From Planctomycetaceae bacterium (GTDB taxonomy: Bacteria; Planctomycetota; Planctomycetia; Pirellulales; Thermoguttaceae): 6,078 bases of DNA. Every line of letters starts with the position of its first letter. The stretch's first letter is position 1. Location of the stretch: positions 1-6,078 of the forward strand of contig JAITDV010000391.1 of NCBI GenBank assembly GCA_031282385.1, given 5' to 3'. Positions 1 through 6,078 of the stretch are shown piece by piece. A program made the position numbers and the translations under genes. The notes beneath the pieces were generated by a model that made no database searches, had not been told where the DNA came from, and saw only the letters and a list, made by a program, of their open reading frames with translations.

Positions 1-377
1 CAAGTGAATCCAAAGAATCAATAGCATCTTATCCCGAAATTCAAAAAGAATTACGATTGGCGCTGCAGTCTGTCGGCAGGAAATTCGGGATGTACATGAA
101 ACGGCGGGATAAAGTAAAACAAGAAGGTGAACGGCGAAGTATTTTTTTGAGGTATCTTGACGAAGTAGCAATTGCAGTCTCAAAAATCAATAAATTTGAA
201 CATGCAACTCTATTAAATATGCTGAAGGACATTGCCAAACAAAGAACAGCGGTTGCTGATATTCGGTTGGGTGAAGATGGAAAACCGTTGGAGGAAAATG
301 ATTCGGAAAATGAAGAAGATTTCGGTAAAAATGTAATAATAAACGAACCCGAAATTGAGAATCTCATAAACCAATGA
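1..377 (+). CDS. top6B: DNA topoisomerase VI subunit B, C-terminal fragment (5' end outside window)
   Basis: The frame is open from the left edge (first full codon at position 3) to TGA at 375-377, giving about 124 residues, so the gene starts upstream of the window. Seen: a basic, helical stretch containing ALQSVGRKFGMYMKRRDKVK, then QEGERRSIFLRYLDEVAIAV, then AKQRTAVADIRLGEDGKP and a strongly acidic tail (EENDSENEEDF) ending ENLINQ. Known: Topo VI is an A2B2 type IIB topoisomerase; subunit B carries the GHKL ATPase and transducer, and bacterial versions end in a helical segment of this kind after the transducer. The match is from memory of the family, not a search. None of the ATPase motifs lie in the window, so activity cannot be judged. 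No subunit A gene follows within the window; it may lie upstream or elsewhere. TTG at 57 is not the real start, because the similarity and the open frame extend upstream of it. Confidence 0.7.
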   Translation, partial: SESKESIASYPEIQKELRLALQSVGRKFGMYMKRRDKVKQEGERRSIFLRYLDEVAIAVSKINKFEHATLLNMLKDIAKQRTAVADIRLGEDGKPLEENDSENEEDFGKNVIINEPEIENLINQ

Positions 378-381
378 TCAA

Positions 382-398
382 CGTTAAACAGTTTAATG
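382..398. repeat. Short palindrome downstream of top6B
   Basis: TTAAAC (384-389) and GTTTAA (391-396) are perfect inverted copies around a single central A390. One C-G pair (382/398) and one G-T wobble (383/397) extend the symmetry. It begins five bases after the top6B stop codon. The one-base centre cannot form an RNA loop without opening pairs and no T-run follows, so it is a poor intrinsic terminator. A protein-binding site or chance in A/T-rich DNA are the alternatives. Confidence 0.35.
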
Positions 399-507
399 AC
401 GAGTGAATGGACTAAAATATTGTTTTTGTCCGCATATTAAGTAGATTTACATAGATTATTGTTAAATTTTCATGGTGATCCATGCAGCGATCAGTGGATT
501 ATAAAAA

Positions 508-567
508 GTGAACACCTCATAATTATTTTTGATTGTGGTGATATTGCTGTTATATTAAGCTGTTCAC
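508..567. repeat. Separated inverted repeat GTGAACA / TGTTCAC
   Basis: GTGAACA at 508-514 is the exact reverse complement of TGTTCAC at 561-567. The arms are separated by 46 bp and their centres by 53 bp, about five helical turns. Both copies also have an A-rich 5' flank when read in the GTGAACA orientation. This could be a paired operator for looping, but a 7-bp match in a region of this size is not rare, so it is recorded as a weak candidate only. Confidence 0.25.
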
Positions 568-810
568 ACTTTAATTTCCTTTACCGCCGCCTGCTTACCT
601 ATTGTAAATCAGGCTTTTACGCCCTTGAGCCTCACAATTTATAGTATGAACAAGTATATCACTCACACAAATTCCGCAAAGATTTTCTCCGGTTCAGGAA
701 AGTAACCTAAACATAAAGTAACATACCATAAAAGTTATAAAAATTCAGAAGCCTTTTCAATGCGACAGTGTTTTTTTGTTACGAAAATTCTACTGCATAG
801 TAACGAAATT

Positions 811-825
811 TAAGTAAATAAAATG
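811..825 (+). promoter_or_regulatory. Start region of the kinase gene, no Shine-Dalgarno sequence
   Basis: An in-frame TAA lies at 811-813, and only GTA, AAT and AAA codons separate it from ATG at 823-825, so this ATG is the first possible start. No in-frame ATG follows for several hundred codons. The bases upstream (TTTAAGTAAATAAA) contain no GGAGG-like sequence at any spacing. An A/T-rich leader without Shine-Dalgarno is common in some bacterial phyla, and initiation may rely on the unstructured leader. Confidence 0.6.
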
Positions 826-3800
826 ATCGTACAAGATATTACAATACAATTATTTGATGGGTTAGCTGCGTTGCCCGGGCGATTTGCGGTTTATTTGGAT
901 AGATATGGTCAAATCGTGCGAGCTATAGGAAACGGCTTCAGCCATGCTACTTTTAAACCGGAAAATTACATCGGTATAACCGCCTATACTCTATTCAACG
1001 AACATCCAAAAGTTACATCATCAATTAAAAACGCTTTGCAAGGTAACTCTAACGAAATAAAAAGGTGTTGGTTACAAGGAAAATGTTACTCTTTTCAATT
1101 CGTCCCAATCCGAGCTGATAATGGTAAAGGTGAAGTTGAAGTTGAATTTGTTGCTGGAATTATCACCGACATAACGGGAGAAGAAATAACGCGGATTGAT
1201 AACGAAAATAACAGCGAAAGATTTTTTGCAATATTCGATGCTTCGCCGGAACCAATAGAAATTATTCGTAACAAAAAAGTCATTCTTGCCAATAAAGCCG
1301 CGTTGAATTTGTTTTCTACTGACAAAGAGAATTATATTGGTTTGTTGTATTTTGATGTTGTTAGGCAAAGAAGTAATTTGGTTGACGAATCGCGTGAAGT
1401 TTTTACGCAGTCATTTCTGGACAATATTTTTAATGAAGCCGAAAAAGGAAATTCTCAAAAATTTGAATTGATATATTCTCGTGATTCAAAAGAACAATAT
1501 ATTGAAACGAATACTTATCCGGCTAATATTGGCGGAGTTGTCCATCTTATCCTTATTTCACGGAATGTTACTATATCAAAGGAACCATTTCAGCACAATC
1601 AGCAATTTAATGATATTTTCAAAGCGGATGGAGATGGTTTTATTATTGTTGACCGTGAATTGCAGATGCATTTTGCCTCCGAAAATCTTACTAATCGGAT
1701 ACCTGATATTAGCGGTCGCTTGTCAAAATGTTGCAAGGCGATTACGGGTTGTGATAGTAGTTGTTCATTTTGTCCGTGTTTACAAACATTTGAAGACGGT
1801 CAATCACACAAGTATGAATATTACAATCCGAATTTCAAACAATGGTACGAGTTATCGAGTCATCCGTTGTACGACTATACAACCGGTAAGATCGATTTTG
1901 TACTTGAAATGTCGCGAAATATTACCGATCATTTGAAGCATAACTCTGAAATTGAATTGCGTGAACGTATTCTGAATGTGATACTCGATTCCTCCAATGA
2001 TGGTATTTTTGCAATATCTGATATGCCGAATTCGTTGCTGATAAATTCAAAAATGGCGTCAGTTTTGGGATTGGATCCTAAAAAAACCGATCTTGCGGAT
2101 ATTCAGATTCTACGGGATTGGTGCAACGAAAATGTTCAGAATCCGGAGCAAATTATCAAAGCAATTGAACAATTACGTGAAACACATAAAACTTGTGAAG
2201 GAATGGTACAACTCAACAATGGTCAAATGTATTTATGGCGCGGAGTAGATATTGAGACTGGACTTGGGTTGACGGGACATACGCGGGTTTGGTCTTTTCA
2301 CGATGTAACGGAAAAATACAAATCAGACGAAGCAATCAGGTTGAGCGAAGAAAAATATCGTTCGTTATTTGATTCATTGCCCAATGGATTTATTCTTTTT
2401 GAAACGAAGTGGGACGAAGAAGGTAATCCAATAGATTTACGCTGTATCGAAATCAATCCCGCAATGGTAACGTTATCATTGCGGACACGTGAAGATTTAC
2501 TGGGCGTTAGTCCGCGGATATTTTTTGATAGCAATGCGAAGTTGTTATCGCATGATTTGGGTGATGACTGGTTGAATGAGATTATTAATCGCACATTGAA
2601 CGGTATCAATGACGTATATTTGACGTATGATCCAATGATTAATGGTTATCAACATTTGCGTACTTTTTGTCCGTGTCCGAGTCAAATTGGAGTTTTTGTT
2701 ACTGATGTTACAGCGCAAGTTCGTTCGGAGCAGGCGGTGCATACACGAGAACGGTTATTAAACAAGATTCTTGAAACTTCCGACGAGGCGATTATTGCTG
2801 CAACATGTTTCGGACAAATTACGCACGCAAACATGCATGCGATAGAAATGTTGTCTCAATTTGCAGCGTCGGATGATTTCACGGCAATGAATATTTCGCT
2901 TGATGATGTTAAGAATTTGTTGTTATCTGCTGCAAAGGAACCTGAAAAATTTGCTATGCTCTGTAATTGTTTTGCTAGTGACAATTTACCGGTCGAACAT
3001 GTGATGGAGTTGATCAATAATCAGGTGTTCCGGTTTTCTGCTCATTCGGTTCAATTGGATGATGAAGAACCGGAATGTATTCAAATTTGGCGTTGTCGGG
3101 ACATTACAAGAGAATGGAACGCCGCCCAAAAGATCAAAGAAAGCGAAGAACAATACCGCACGTTGTTTCAATCAATGGCTGGCGGTGCGTTGTTGCTTAA
3201 TGTTGTCAGAGATGATAATGGCAATCCGATTGATTTTATTATTGCGGCAGTCAACAAGGCGTGTGATTATTTTGTGAAAACGGATACGAGTCAGTTGGTT
3301 GGTTTGTCGATATTGCAGCTTTTCAAGGGGATAAAAATTCTTTCGCATGATTTTGGCAGTATGTGGTGGTTTGGGATTATCGAATGTGTCAAGCGGCATG
3401 AATCGGGATTTTATCATGTTTATGTACCTGAATTTGGCAATACGCCGTATTCGGAGGTAGTAGTTTTTCCGTCGGGGACAAATCAAGTTGGTTTGTTGTT
3501 ATATGACGAGACGGCGCAGGTCTTATCGGAACGTTCGCTTCAAACGATACGTGTGGTTATTGATCATATTTCTGTTCCGGCAATTTGGGTGGACATGAAC
3601 GGTGTGATAACTTATGCAAATGAAGCAGCAGTGAATTTTCTTGGTTTTACGCATCCGATGTCTCCAGTTGGAGAAAAGATTGGCAATTTTTATATGCAGA
3701 TGACGGAGGAAAGTGAGTGGCAGGAATTTCTTACGAGTATCACGCGGGAGCGAATGACGCGGATGGAAACAAATTTACGGCGGCGCGATGGTCAAATGAT

Positions 3801-5754
3801 TCCGGTTCAAGTGATAGTTGATTTGATTGAGCAGAATGGCGAGCAATTTTTCGCGGTATGTTTTCATGATCTTAGCGAGCAGACGAAACGTATCGAAGCT
3901 GAACAAGCGTCGATTGCCAAGTCAAGATTTCTTGCTCACATGAGCCATGAGATACGGACGCCGTTGAATGGTGTGATTGGCATGTCTGATTTGTTGTTGG
4001 AAACTGATCTTGCCCCGAAACAACGGGAATATGTTGAGTTGGCGCGAGCTTCGGGCAAATTTTTGCTTTCGCTTATTAATGACATTCTTGACTTTTCTAA
4101 AATTGAGGCGGGCAAACTTGAGATTGAGCAAGTGGATTTTGACTTGCCGCAAGTTGTAGAGTCGGTGGTGGGGATATTAGCTTCGCGGGCGTTGAGTAGT
4201 AATCTTGAGGTGTGTGGTCTTTTTTTAACGGATGTGCCGCGTCATGTTGTTGGAGATGTTGGTCGTTTGCGGCAGATTCTTGTCAATCTTATGGGCAATG
4301 CCGTCAAGTTTACGCATCAAGGCGGAGTCAAGTTATCTGTTAAAGCTGAATATTGTGAACAACGCGAAGATGGTAGTAATTACTGTGTGTATCGTTTTGA
4401 TGTTATAGATTCGGGAATAGGTATTCCGCATGATTTGATGGGGCGGTTGTTCAATTCGTTTTCGCAAGTTGATTCGTCGTTGGCAAGACGTTACGGCGGT
4501 ACAGGATTGGGACTTGCTATCTCAAAAGAACTAGTCAACTTGATGGGCGGTGAAATCGGTGTTGAGAGTGTTGAAGGGCAAGGTTCAAATTTTTGGTTTA
4601 CGTTACCTTTGCTATGTAACGAAATTGTCGGCAATTCATTTACCGGCATATTTGAACAAGGTATATCTAATTTGGCGGGTTTGAATGTTGCCGTTGTTGC
4701 GGACAATCATGTTTTGCGCAATATGCTCACCGAACAATTACAAGCATGGCGAATGCAAGTAACCGCCTTCTCATACAAACAAGATGTATTTTCGGCAATA
4801 CTCGAAGCAACAAAAAACAATCCCTTTAGAATAATTATTCTTGACAGTAATTCAACAAATAACGCAAATACAAATAACACAAATAATGATGTAGGCAACT
4901 TTACAGAAACGGTTGCGGAAAATGCCAATATTGCTACGGAATTGTCGCGAAAAATAAAATCAGATGAGATTTTGTCTGATAATATTTCGGTGGTGATGTT
5001 GCGGCCGCTTGCGGATACGGATGTAGAATTAAATGCGTCGAAGGCAAATGATATGGTTGACAAGTATATCAGCAAACCGATCTTTGGAACTGTAATTTTT
5101 AATGCTTTGTTTTCGATTATTACTGGAGTGGAAAGTCCCGAAGAAGAAATCAGATGCACTGACACAAGAAAAGAATGGATTCAGGAATGGAGAGACACTT
5201 TATCGATCAAAAATGCTCTGGATAGTTTTTCGTTGGAGAGTCACAACGCGAAAATTTTAAAAATTTCCGATACCAACAAATTTGAAGGTAACATTGAAAA
5301 GGAAAACAATGATAATAATAAATACGATAAAGAACATGTACCGCCGATTATTTTAGTTGCGGAGGACAATCGGGTAAATCAGATTGTTGTTGGTGAGATT
5401 CTTTCGCAGGCGGGTTACAATTATGAGATTGTGGACAATGGTCGTTTAGCGTATGAAGCGGTAAGAAAACGATGTTTTGATCTGGTATTAATGGATTGTC
5501 AAATGCCCGAAATGGATGGTTTTCAAGCAACACGTTTAATAAGAAGCATGGAAGCAAACAATGTAGAAATGCACACAAAACATTGCGGACGAATTCCGAT
5601 TATCGCACTGACCGCCAATGCAACTGCCGGAGATCAAGAGCTTTGTATCGAAGCTGGAATGGATGCGTATTGCAGCAAACCTATCAACGCCGTAAAGCTA
5701 ATTGAACTAATCAAAACAAGACTAATAAAAAATCCAGAAAATAAAATAAAATAA
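823..5754 (+). CDS. Cytoplasmic hybrid sensor histidine kinase with about eight PAS modules and two receiver domains
   Basis: This 1643-residue protein is a two-component sensor kinase that should autophosphorylate on histidine and relay to its own receiver. No signal peptide or membrane segment is visible, so it should act in the cytoplasm. PAS-like modules by eye: 10-121, 130-252, 258-371, 381-500, 507-633, 643-765, 775-900 and 910-1020; most end in a [DN]-x-T/S-type strand such as ITDIT, SRNIT or VTDVT. A short helical linker leads to HisKA (about 1030-1103) with MSHEIRTPLNG and phospho-acceptor His1042. HATPase_c (about 1145-1263) has N1155/N1159, the G1 box D1196-S-G-I-G, an F box around F1210-F1213 and the G2 box G1226-T-G-L-G. 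An atypical receiver follows (about 1285-1436), then an Asn/Lys-rich linker, then a canonical receiver (about 1507-1636) with E1514/D1515, acceptor D1558, T1597 and K1619. There is no C-terminal Hpt domain, DNA-binding domain or other output domain. The PAS ligands cannot be named. Kinase identity is certain from the motifs; the exact PAS count and boundaries are approximate. Confidence 0.95.
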   Translation: MIVQDITIQLFDGLAALPGRFAVYLDRYGQIVRAIGNGFSHATFKPENYIGITAYTLFNEHPKVTSSIKNALQGNSNEIKRCWLQGKCYSFQFVPIRADNGKGEVEVEFVAGIITDITGEEITRIDNENNSERFFAIFDASPEPIEIIRNKKVILANKAALNLFSTDKENYIGLLYFDVVRQRSNLVDESREVFTQSFLDNIFNEAEKGNSQKFELIYSRDSKEQYIETNTYPANIGGVVHLILISRNVTISKEPFQHNQQFNDIFKADGDGFIIVDRELQMHFASENLTNRIPDISGRLSKCCKAITGCDSSCSFCPCLQTFEDGQSHKYEYYNPNFKQWYELSSHPLYDYTTGKIDFVLEMSRNITDHLKHNSEIELRERILNVILDSSNDGIFAISDMPNSLLINSKMASVLGLDPKKTDLADIQILRDWCNENVQNPEQIIKAIEQLRETHKTCEGMVQLNNGQMYLWRGVDIETGLGLTGHTRVWSFHDVTEKYKSDEAIRLSEEKYRSLFDSLPNGFILFETKWDEEGNPIDLRCIEINPAMVTLSLRTREDLLGVSPRIFFDSNAKLLSHDLGDDWLNEIINRTLNGINDVYLTYDPMINGYQHLRTFCPCPSQIGVFVTDVTAQVRSEQAVHTRERLLNKILETSDEAIIAATCFGQITHANMHAIEMLSQFAASDDFTAMNISLDDVKNLLLSAAKEPEKFAMLCNCFASDNLPVEHVMELINNQVFRFSAHSVQLDDEEPECIQIWRCRDITREWNAAQKIKESEEQYRTLFQSMAGGALLLNVVRDDNGNPIDFIIAAVNKACDYFVKTDTSQLVGLSILQLFKGIKILSHDFGSMWWFGIIECVKRHESGFYHVYVPEFGNTPYSEVVVFPSGTNQVGLLLYDETAQVLSERSLQTIRVVIDHISVPAIWVDMNGVITYANEAAVNFLGFTHPMSPVGEKIGNFYMQMTEESEWQEFLTSITRERMTRMETNLRRRDGQMIPVQVIVDLIEQNGEQFFAVCFHDLSEQTKRIEAEQASIAKSRFLAHMSHEIRTPLNGVIGMSDLLLETDLAPKQREYVELARASGKFLLSLINDILDFSKIEAGKLEIEQVDFDLPQVVESVVGILASRALSSNLEVCGLFLTDVPRHVVGDVGRLRQILVNLMGNAVKFTHQGGVKLSVKAEYCEQREDGSNYCVYRFDVIDSGIGIPHDLMGRLFNSFSQVDSSLARRYGGTGLGLAISKELVNLMGGEIGVESVEGQGSNFWFTLPLLCNEIVGNSFTGIFEQGISNLAGLNVAVVADNHVLRNMLTEQLQAWRMQVTAFSYKQDVFSAILEATKNNPFRIIILDSNSTNNANTNNTNNDVGNFTETVAENANIATELSRKIKSDEILSDNISVVMLRPLADTDVELNASKANDMVDKYISKPIFGTVIFNALFSIITGVESPEEEIRCTDTRKEWIQEWRDTLSIKNALDSFSLESHNAKILKISDTNKFEGNIEKENNDNNKYDKEHVPPIILVAEDNRVNQIVVGEILSQAGYNYEIVDNGRLAYEAVRKRCFDLVLMDCQMPEMDGFQATRLIRSMEANNVEMHTKHCGRIPIIALTANATAGDQELCIEAGMDAYCSKPINAVKLIELIKTRLIKNPENKIK
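1729..1779 (+). other. Six-cysteine cluster in the third PAS module
   Basis: Cysteines at residues 303, 304, 310, 314, 317 and 319 of the kinase occur within 17 residues, in the pattern CC-x5-C-x3-C-x2-C-P-C. Related Cys-rich insertions ending in C-x2-C-P are known in some bacterial PAS domains, often from anaerobes. Their ligand is usually not established; Zn, an Fe-S cluster or disulfide/redox sensing are possibilities. Assignment of metal or redox function here is inference. Confidence 0.55.
1960..3522 (+). repeat. Diverged tandem duplication of a two-PAS unit within the kinase
   Basis: Residues 380-633 and 642-900 align as two copies of a PAS pair. The first halves begin RERILNVILDSS and RERLLNKILETS. 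The second halves share SEE-x-YR at 508 and 774, GNPID, a S-H-D-[LF]-G motif at 576-580 and 841-845, and D-[VE]-TAQV at 628-633 and 895-900. The offset between matching positions stays at 262-267 residues. PAS 8 (about 910-1020) looks like a third, unpaired first half, with GVITYAN matching GQITHAN at an offset of 263. The DNA copies are clearly diverged, so the duplication is old. Confidence 0.7.
4675..5130 (+). other. Atypical (pseudo-)receiver domain interrupted by an Asn-rich insertion
   Basis: Residues about 1285-1436 follow the receiver pattern: GLNVAVVADN as first strand, IIILD as the acceptor strand, SVVML as fourth strand and YISKP as the conserved Lys-Pro. The acceptor Asp1341 and Lys1418 are kept. 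The acidic pair is reduced to Ala1293-Asp1294, the usual Thr/Ser after strand four is Arg1394, and the MPxMDG loop is replaced by an Asn-rich stretch (residues 1342-1356, eight Asn in 15). Known: hybrid kinases of this architecture often carry a degenerate first receiver. Inference: it is probably poorly or not phosphorylated and may serve a structural or regulatory role. Confidence 0.65.
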
Positions 5755-5757
5755 AAT
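5738..5757 (+). repeat. Four copies of the pentamer AAAAT across the kinase stop codon
   Basis: The 3' end of the kinase gene runs into four perfect AAAAT units followed by AAAAAAT. The TAA stop (5752-5754) is inside the repeat and the last residues (NKIK) are encoded by it. Because a run of AAAAT places TAA in all three frames, unit gain or loss would change only the last few residues. Confidence 0.8.
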
Positions 5758-5991
5758 AAAAAATGTATCTATTCCGTCGTGTGTTTCTTATTGTCAACTA
5801 TTCAGTTACCCAAGCCCAATAAAGCCGCATGGCACAACACCATTTTCCGAACGGCTCTAATATCCCAAAACCTTATTTGTCCAATTACCATTAGTAGCCA
5901 AATTTCCTTCTAACGCGCCCTTATGTTTTGTTTGACATTGTCATAAATTCACCATCGAAAGAGTAGACCTATTTTCTAACAAGCTAAACAG
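5755..5991. other. Non-coding stretch downstream of the kinase
   Basis: Both strands were read. All frames are broken by stops and no recognisable protein, tRNA or rRNA appears. An ATG at 5763 opens only 19 codons. The one element of note is the perfect 11-bp palindrome TGACATTGTCA at 5933-5943, which overlaps a TTGACA hexamer (5932-5937). No -10 box is found at a proper spacing downstream of that hexamer, so a promoter is not called. Confidence 0.5.
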
Positions 5992-6078
5992 AAACAAAAG
6001 CCCGGAGCGGCAACGACGGGATAAGCCAACCGGTTTTATCCATTCGCTACCGCTACGGGCTTTTGTTTTTTTGTTTTT
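5992..6078. terminator. Long imperfect hairpin with T-rich tail, probable bidirectional terminator
   Basis: The arms AAACAAAAGCCCG (5992-6004) and CGGGCTTTTGTTT (6056-6068) are perfectly complementary over 13 bp. After one mismatch (6005/6055), AGCGG (6006-6010) pairs with CCGCT (6050-6054). Further pairs continue inward with mismatches: CGA 6014-6016 with TCG 6044-6046, then GGATAA 6019-6024 with TTATCC 6036-6041. The apex is around 6026-6034. The + strand stem is followed by a T-rich run to the window end, and the A-rich 5' side gives a T-rich tail on the other strand, so it could terminate transcription from both sides. It lies 237 bp after the kinase stop. The arms are longer than a typical intrinsic terminator, so a small RNA or a dispersed palindromic repeat is also possible. 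Confidence 0.7.

Larger units (their letters stand above)
378..822. other. Intergenic region between top6B and the kinase gene
   Basis: This 445-bp A/T-rich stretch has no convincing gene, tRNA or structured RNA. It contains several short symmetric elements: a near-perfect palindrome at 382-398 just after the top6B stop; a 7-bp inverted repeat GTGAACA (508-514) / TGTTCAC (561-567); a weak hairpin AGGCT (611-615) / AGCCT (628-632) flanked by ATTGT (601-605) / ACAAT (634-638); and AGTAAC at 701-706, 717-722 and 799-804, with an inverted GTTAC at 778-782. No hairpin followed directly by a T-run was found, so the terminator of top6B is not identified. The T7 run at 771-777 has no stem in front of it. 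No good sigma-70-type pair of boxes is visible; TATAGT at 640-645 resembles a -10 box but lacks a credible -35. The kinase promoter presumably lies here, since the gap is too long for simple co-transcription to be assumed. Confidence 0.6.

Noticed and set aside
41..367. 108-codon open frame on the minus strand over the top6B fragment
   Set aside because: It lies antisense to a frame with recognisable Topo VI B-like sequence; its Ser/Phe-rich translation looks like a reverse shadow.
611..632. Intrinsic terminator AGGCT/AGCCT after top6B
   Set aside because: The stem is only 5 bp with a loop over 10 bases, it lies more than 230 bp from the stop, and no T-run follows.
459..644. 61-codon + strand frame in the intergenic region
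   Set aside because: It begins at TTG without a ribosome binding site, its composition is not protein-like in any recognised way, and it overlaps candidate repeat elements. Such a frame can arise by chance.
1481..1936. 151-codon + strand frame in another phase inside the kinase gene
   Set aside because: It overlaps PAS 2-3 of the kinase in a different frame, and its Ile/Leu/Arg-rich translation matches nothing recognisable.
4707..5165. 152-codon minus-strand frame opposite the first receiver
   Set aside because: It is antisense to the atypical receiver, where the opposite frame retains receiver landmarks; a shadow frame is the simpler explanation.
5763..5822. Short ORF of 19 codons starting ATG right after the kinase
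   Set aside because: It is too short, has no ribosome binding site, shows no recognisable peptide, and its start is in the A-rich repeat tail.
5932..5960. Promoter with TTGACA at 5932-5937 that could drive a small RNA ending at the hairpin
   Set aside because: No TATAAT-like hexamer lies 16-18 bp downstream; the TTGACA is part of a small palindrome and may be chance.
1..6078. CRISPR array, retron, toxin-antitoxin pair, insertion sequence or other multi-gene novel system
   Set aside because: No regularly spaced repeats, reverse transcriptase, transposase motifs, terminal inverted repeats with target duplications, or small gene pairs were seen on either strand.

Overview
The window is A/T-rich bacterial DNA. 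It holds the 3' end of one gene, a 445-bp intergenic stretch, one very large gene, and a non-coding tail ending in a long hairpin. The upstream fragment (1-377) resembles the C-terminus of a bacterial-type DNA topoisomerase VI subunit B. Topo VI is mainly archaeal and eukaryotic; among bacteria it is scattered, including in Planctomycetota. Together with the multi-PAS hybrid kinase and a start codon without a Shine-Dalgarno sequence, this weakly suggests a low-GC planctomycete-like or other uncultured bacterium. That assignment is inference; no rRNA or other marker is present.

Layout: (1) 1-377, + strand, 3' part of top6B. (2) 378-822, intergenic, with several small inverted and direct repeats and no convincing gene, RNA or promoter. 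(3) 823-5754, + strand, a 1643-residue hybrid sensor histidine kinase without membrane segments. It has about eight PAS-type modules, a HisKA/HATPase_c core with all key boxes intact, an atypical receiver interrupted by an Asn-rich insertion, and a canonical C-terminal receiver. (4) 5755-5991, non-coding. (5) 5992-6078, a long imperfect hairpin with A-rich and T-rich flanks, probably a bidirectional terminator.

The two genes share a strand, but the long gap gives no reason to consider them an operon. The kinase probably detects cytoplasmic signals through its PAS array, autophosphorylates on His1042 and passes phosphate to Asp1558. No Hpt domain, separate response regulator or output gene is visible, so its downstream partner lies elsewhere.

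I found no evidence of a new multi-gene system. The most notable points are inside the kinase: a duplicated PAS-pair unit with about 265-residue periodicity, a six-cysteine cluster in the third PAS module, and the degenerate receiver. The terminal hairpin is also notable.
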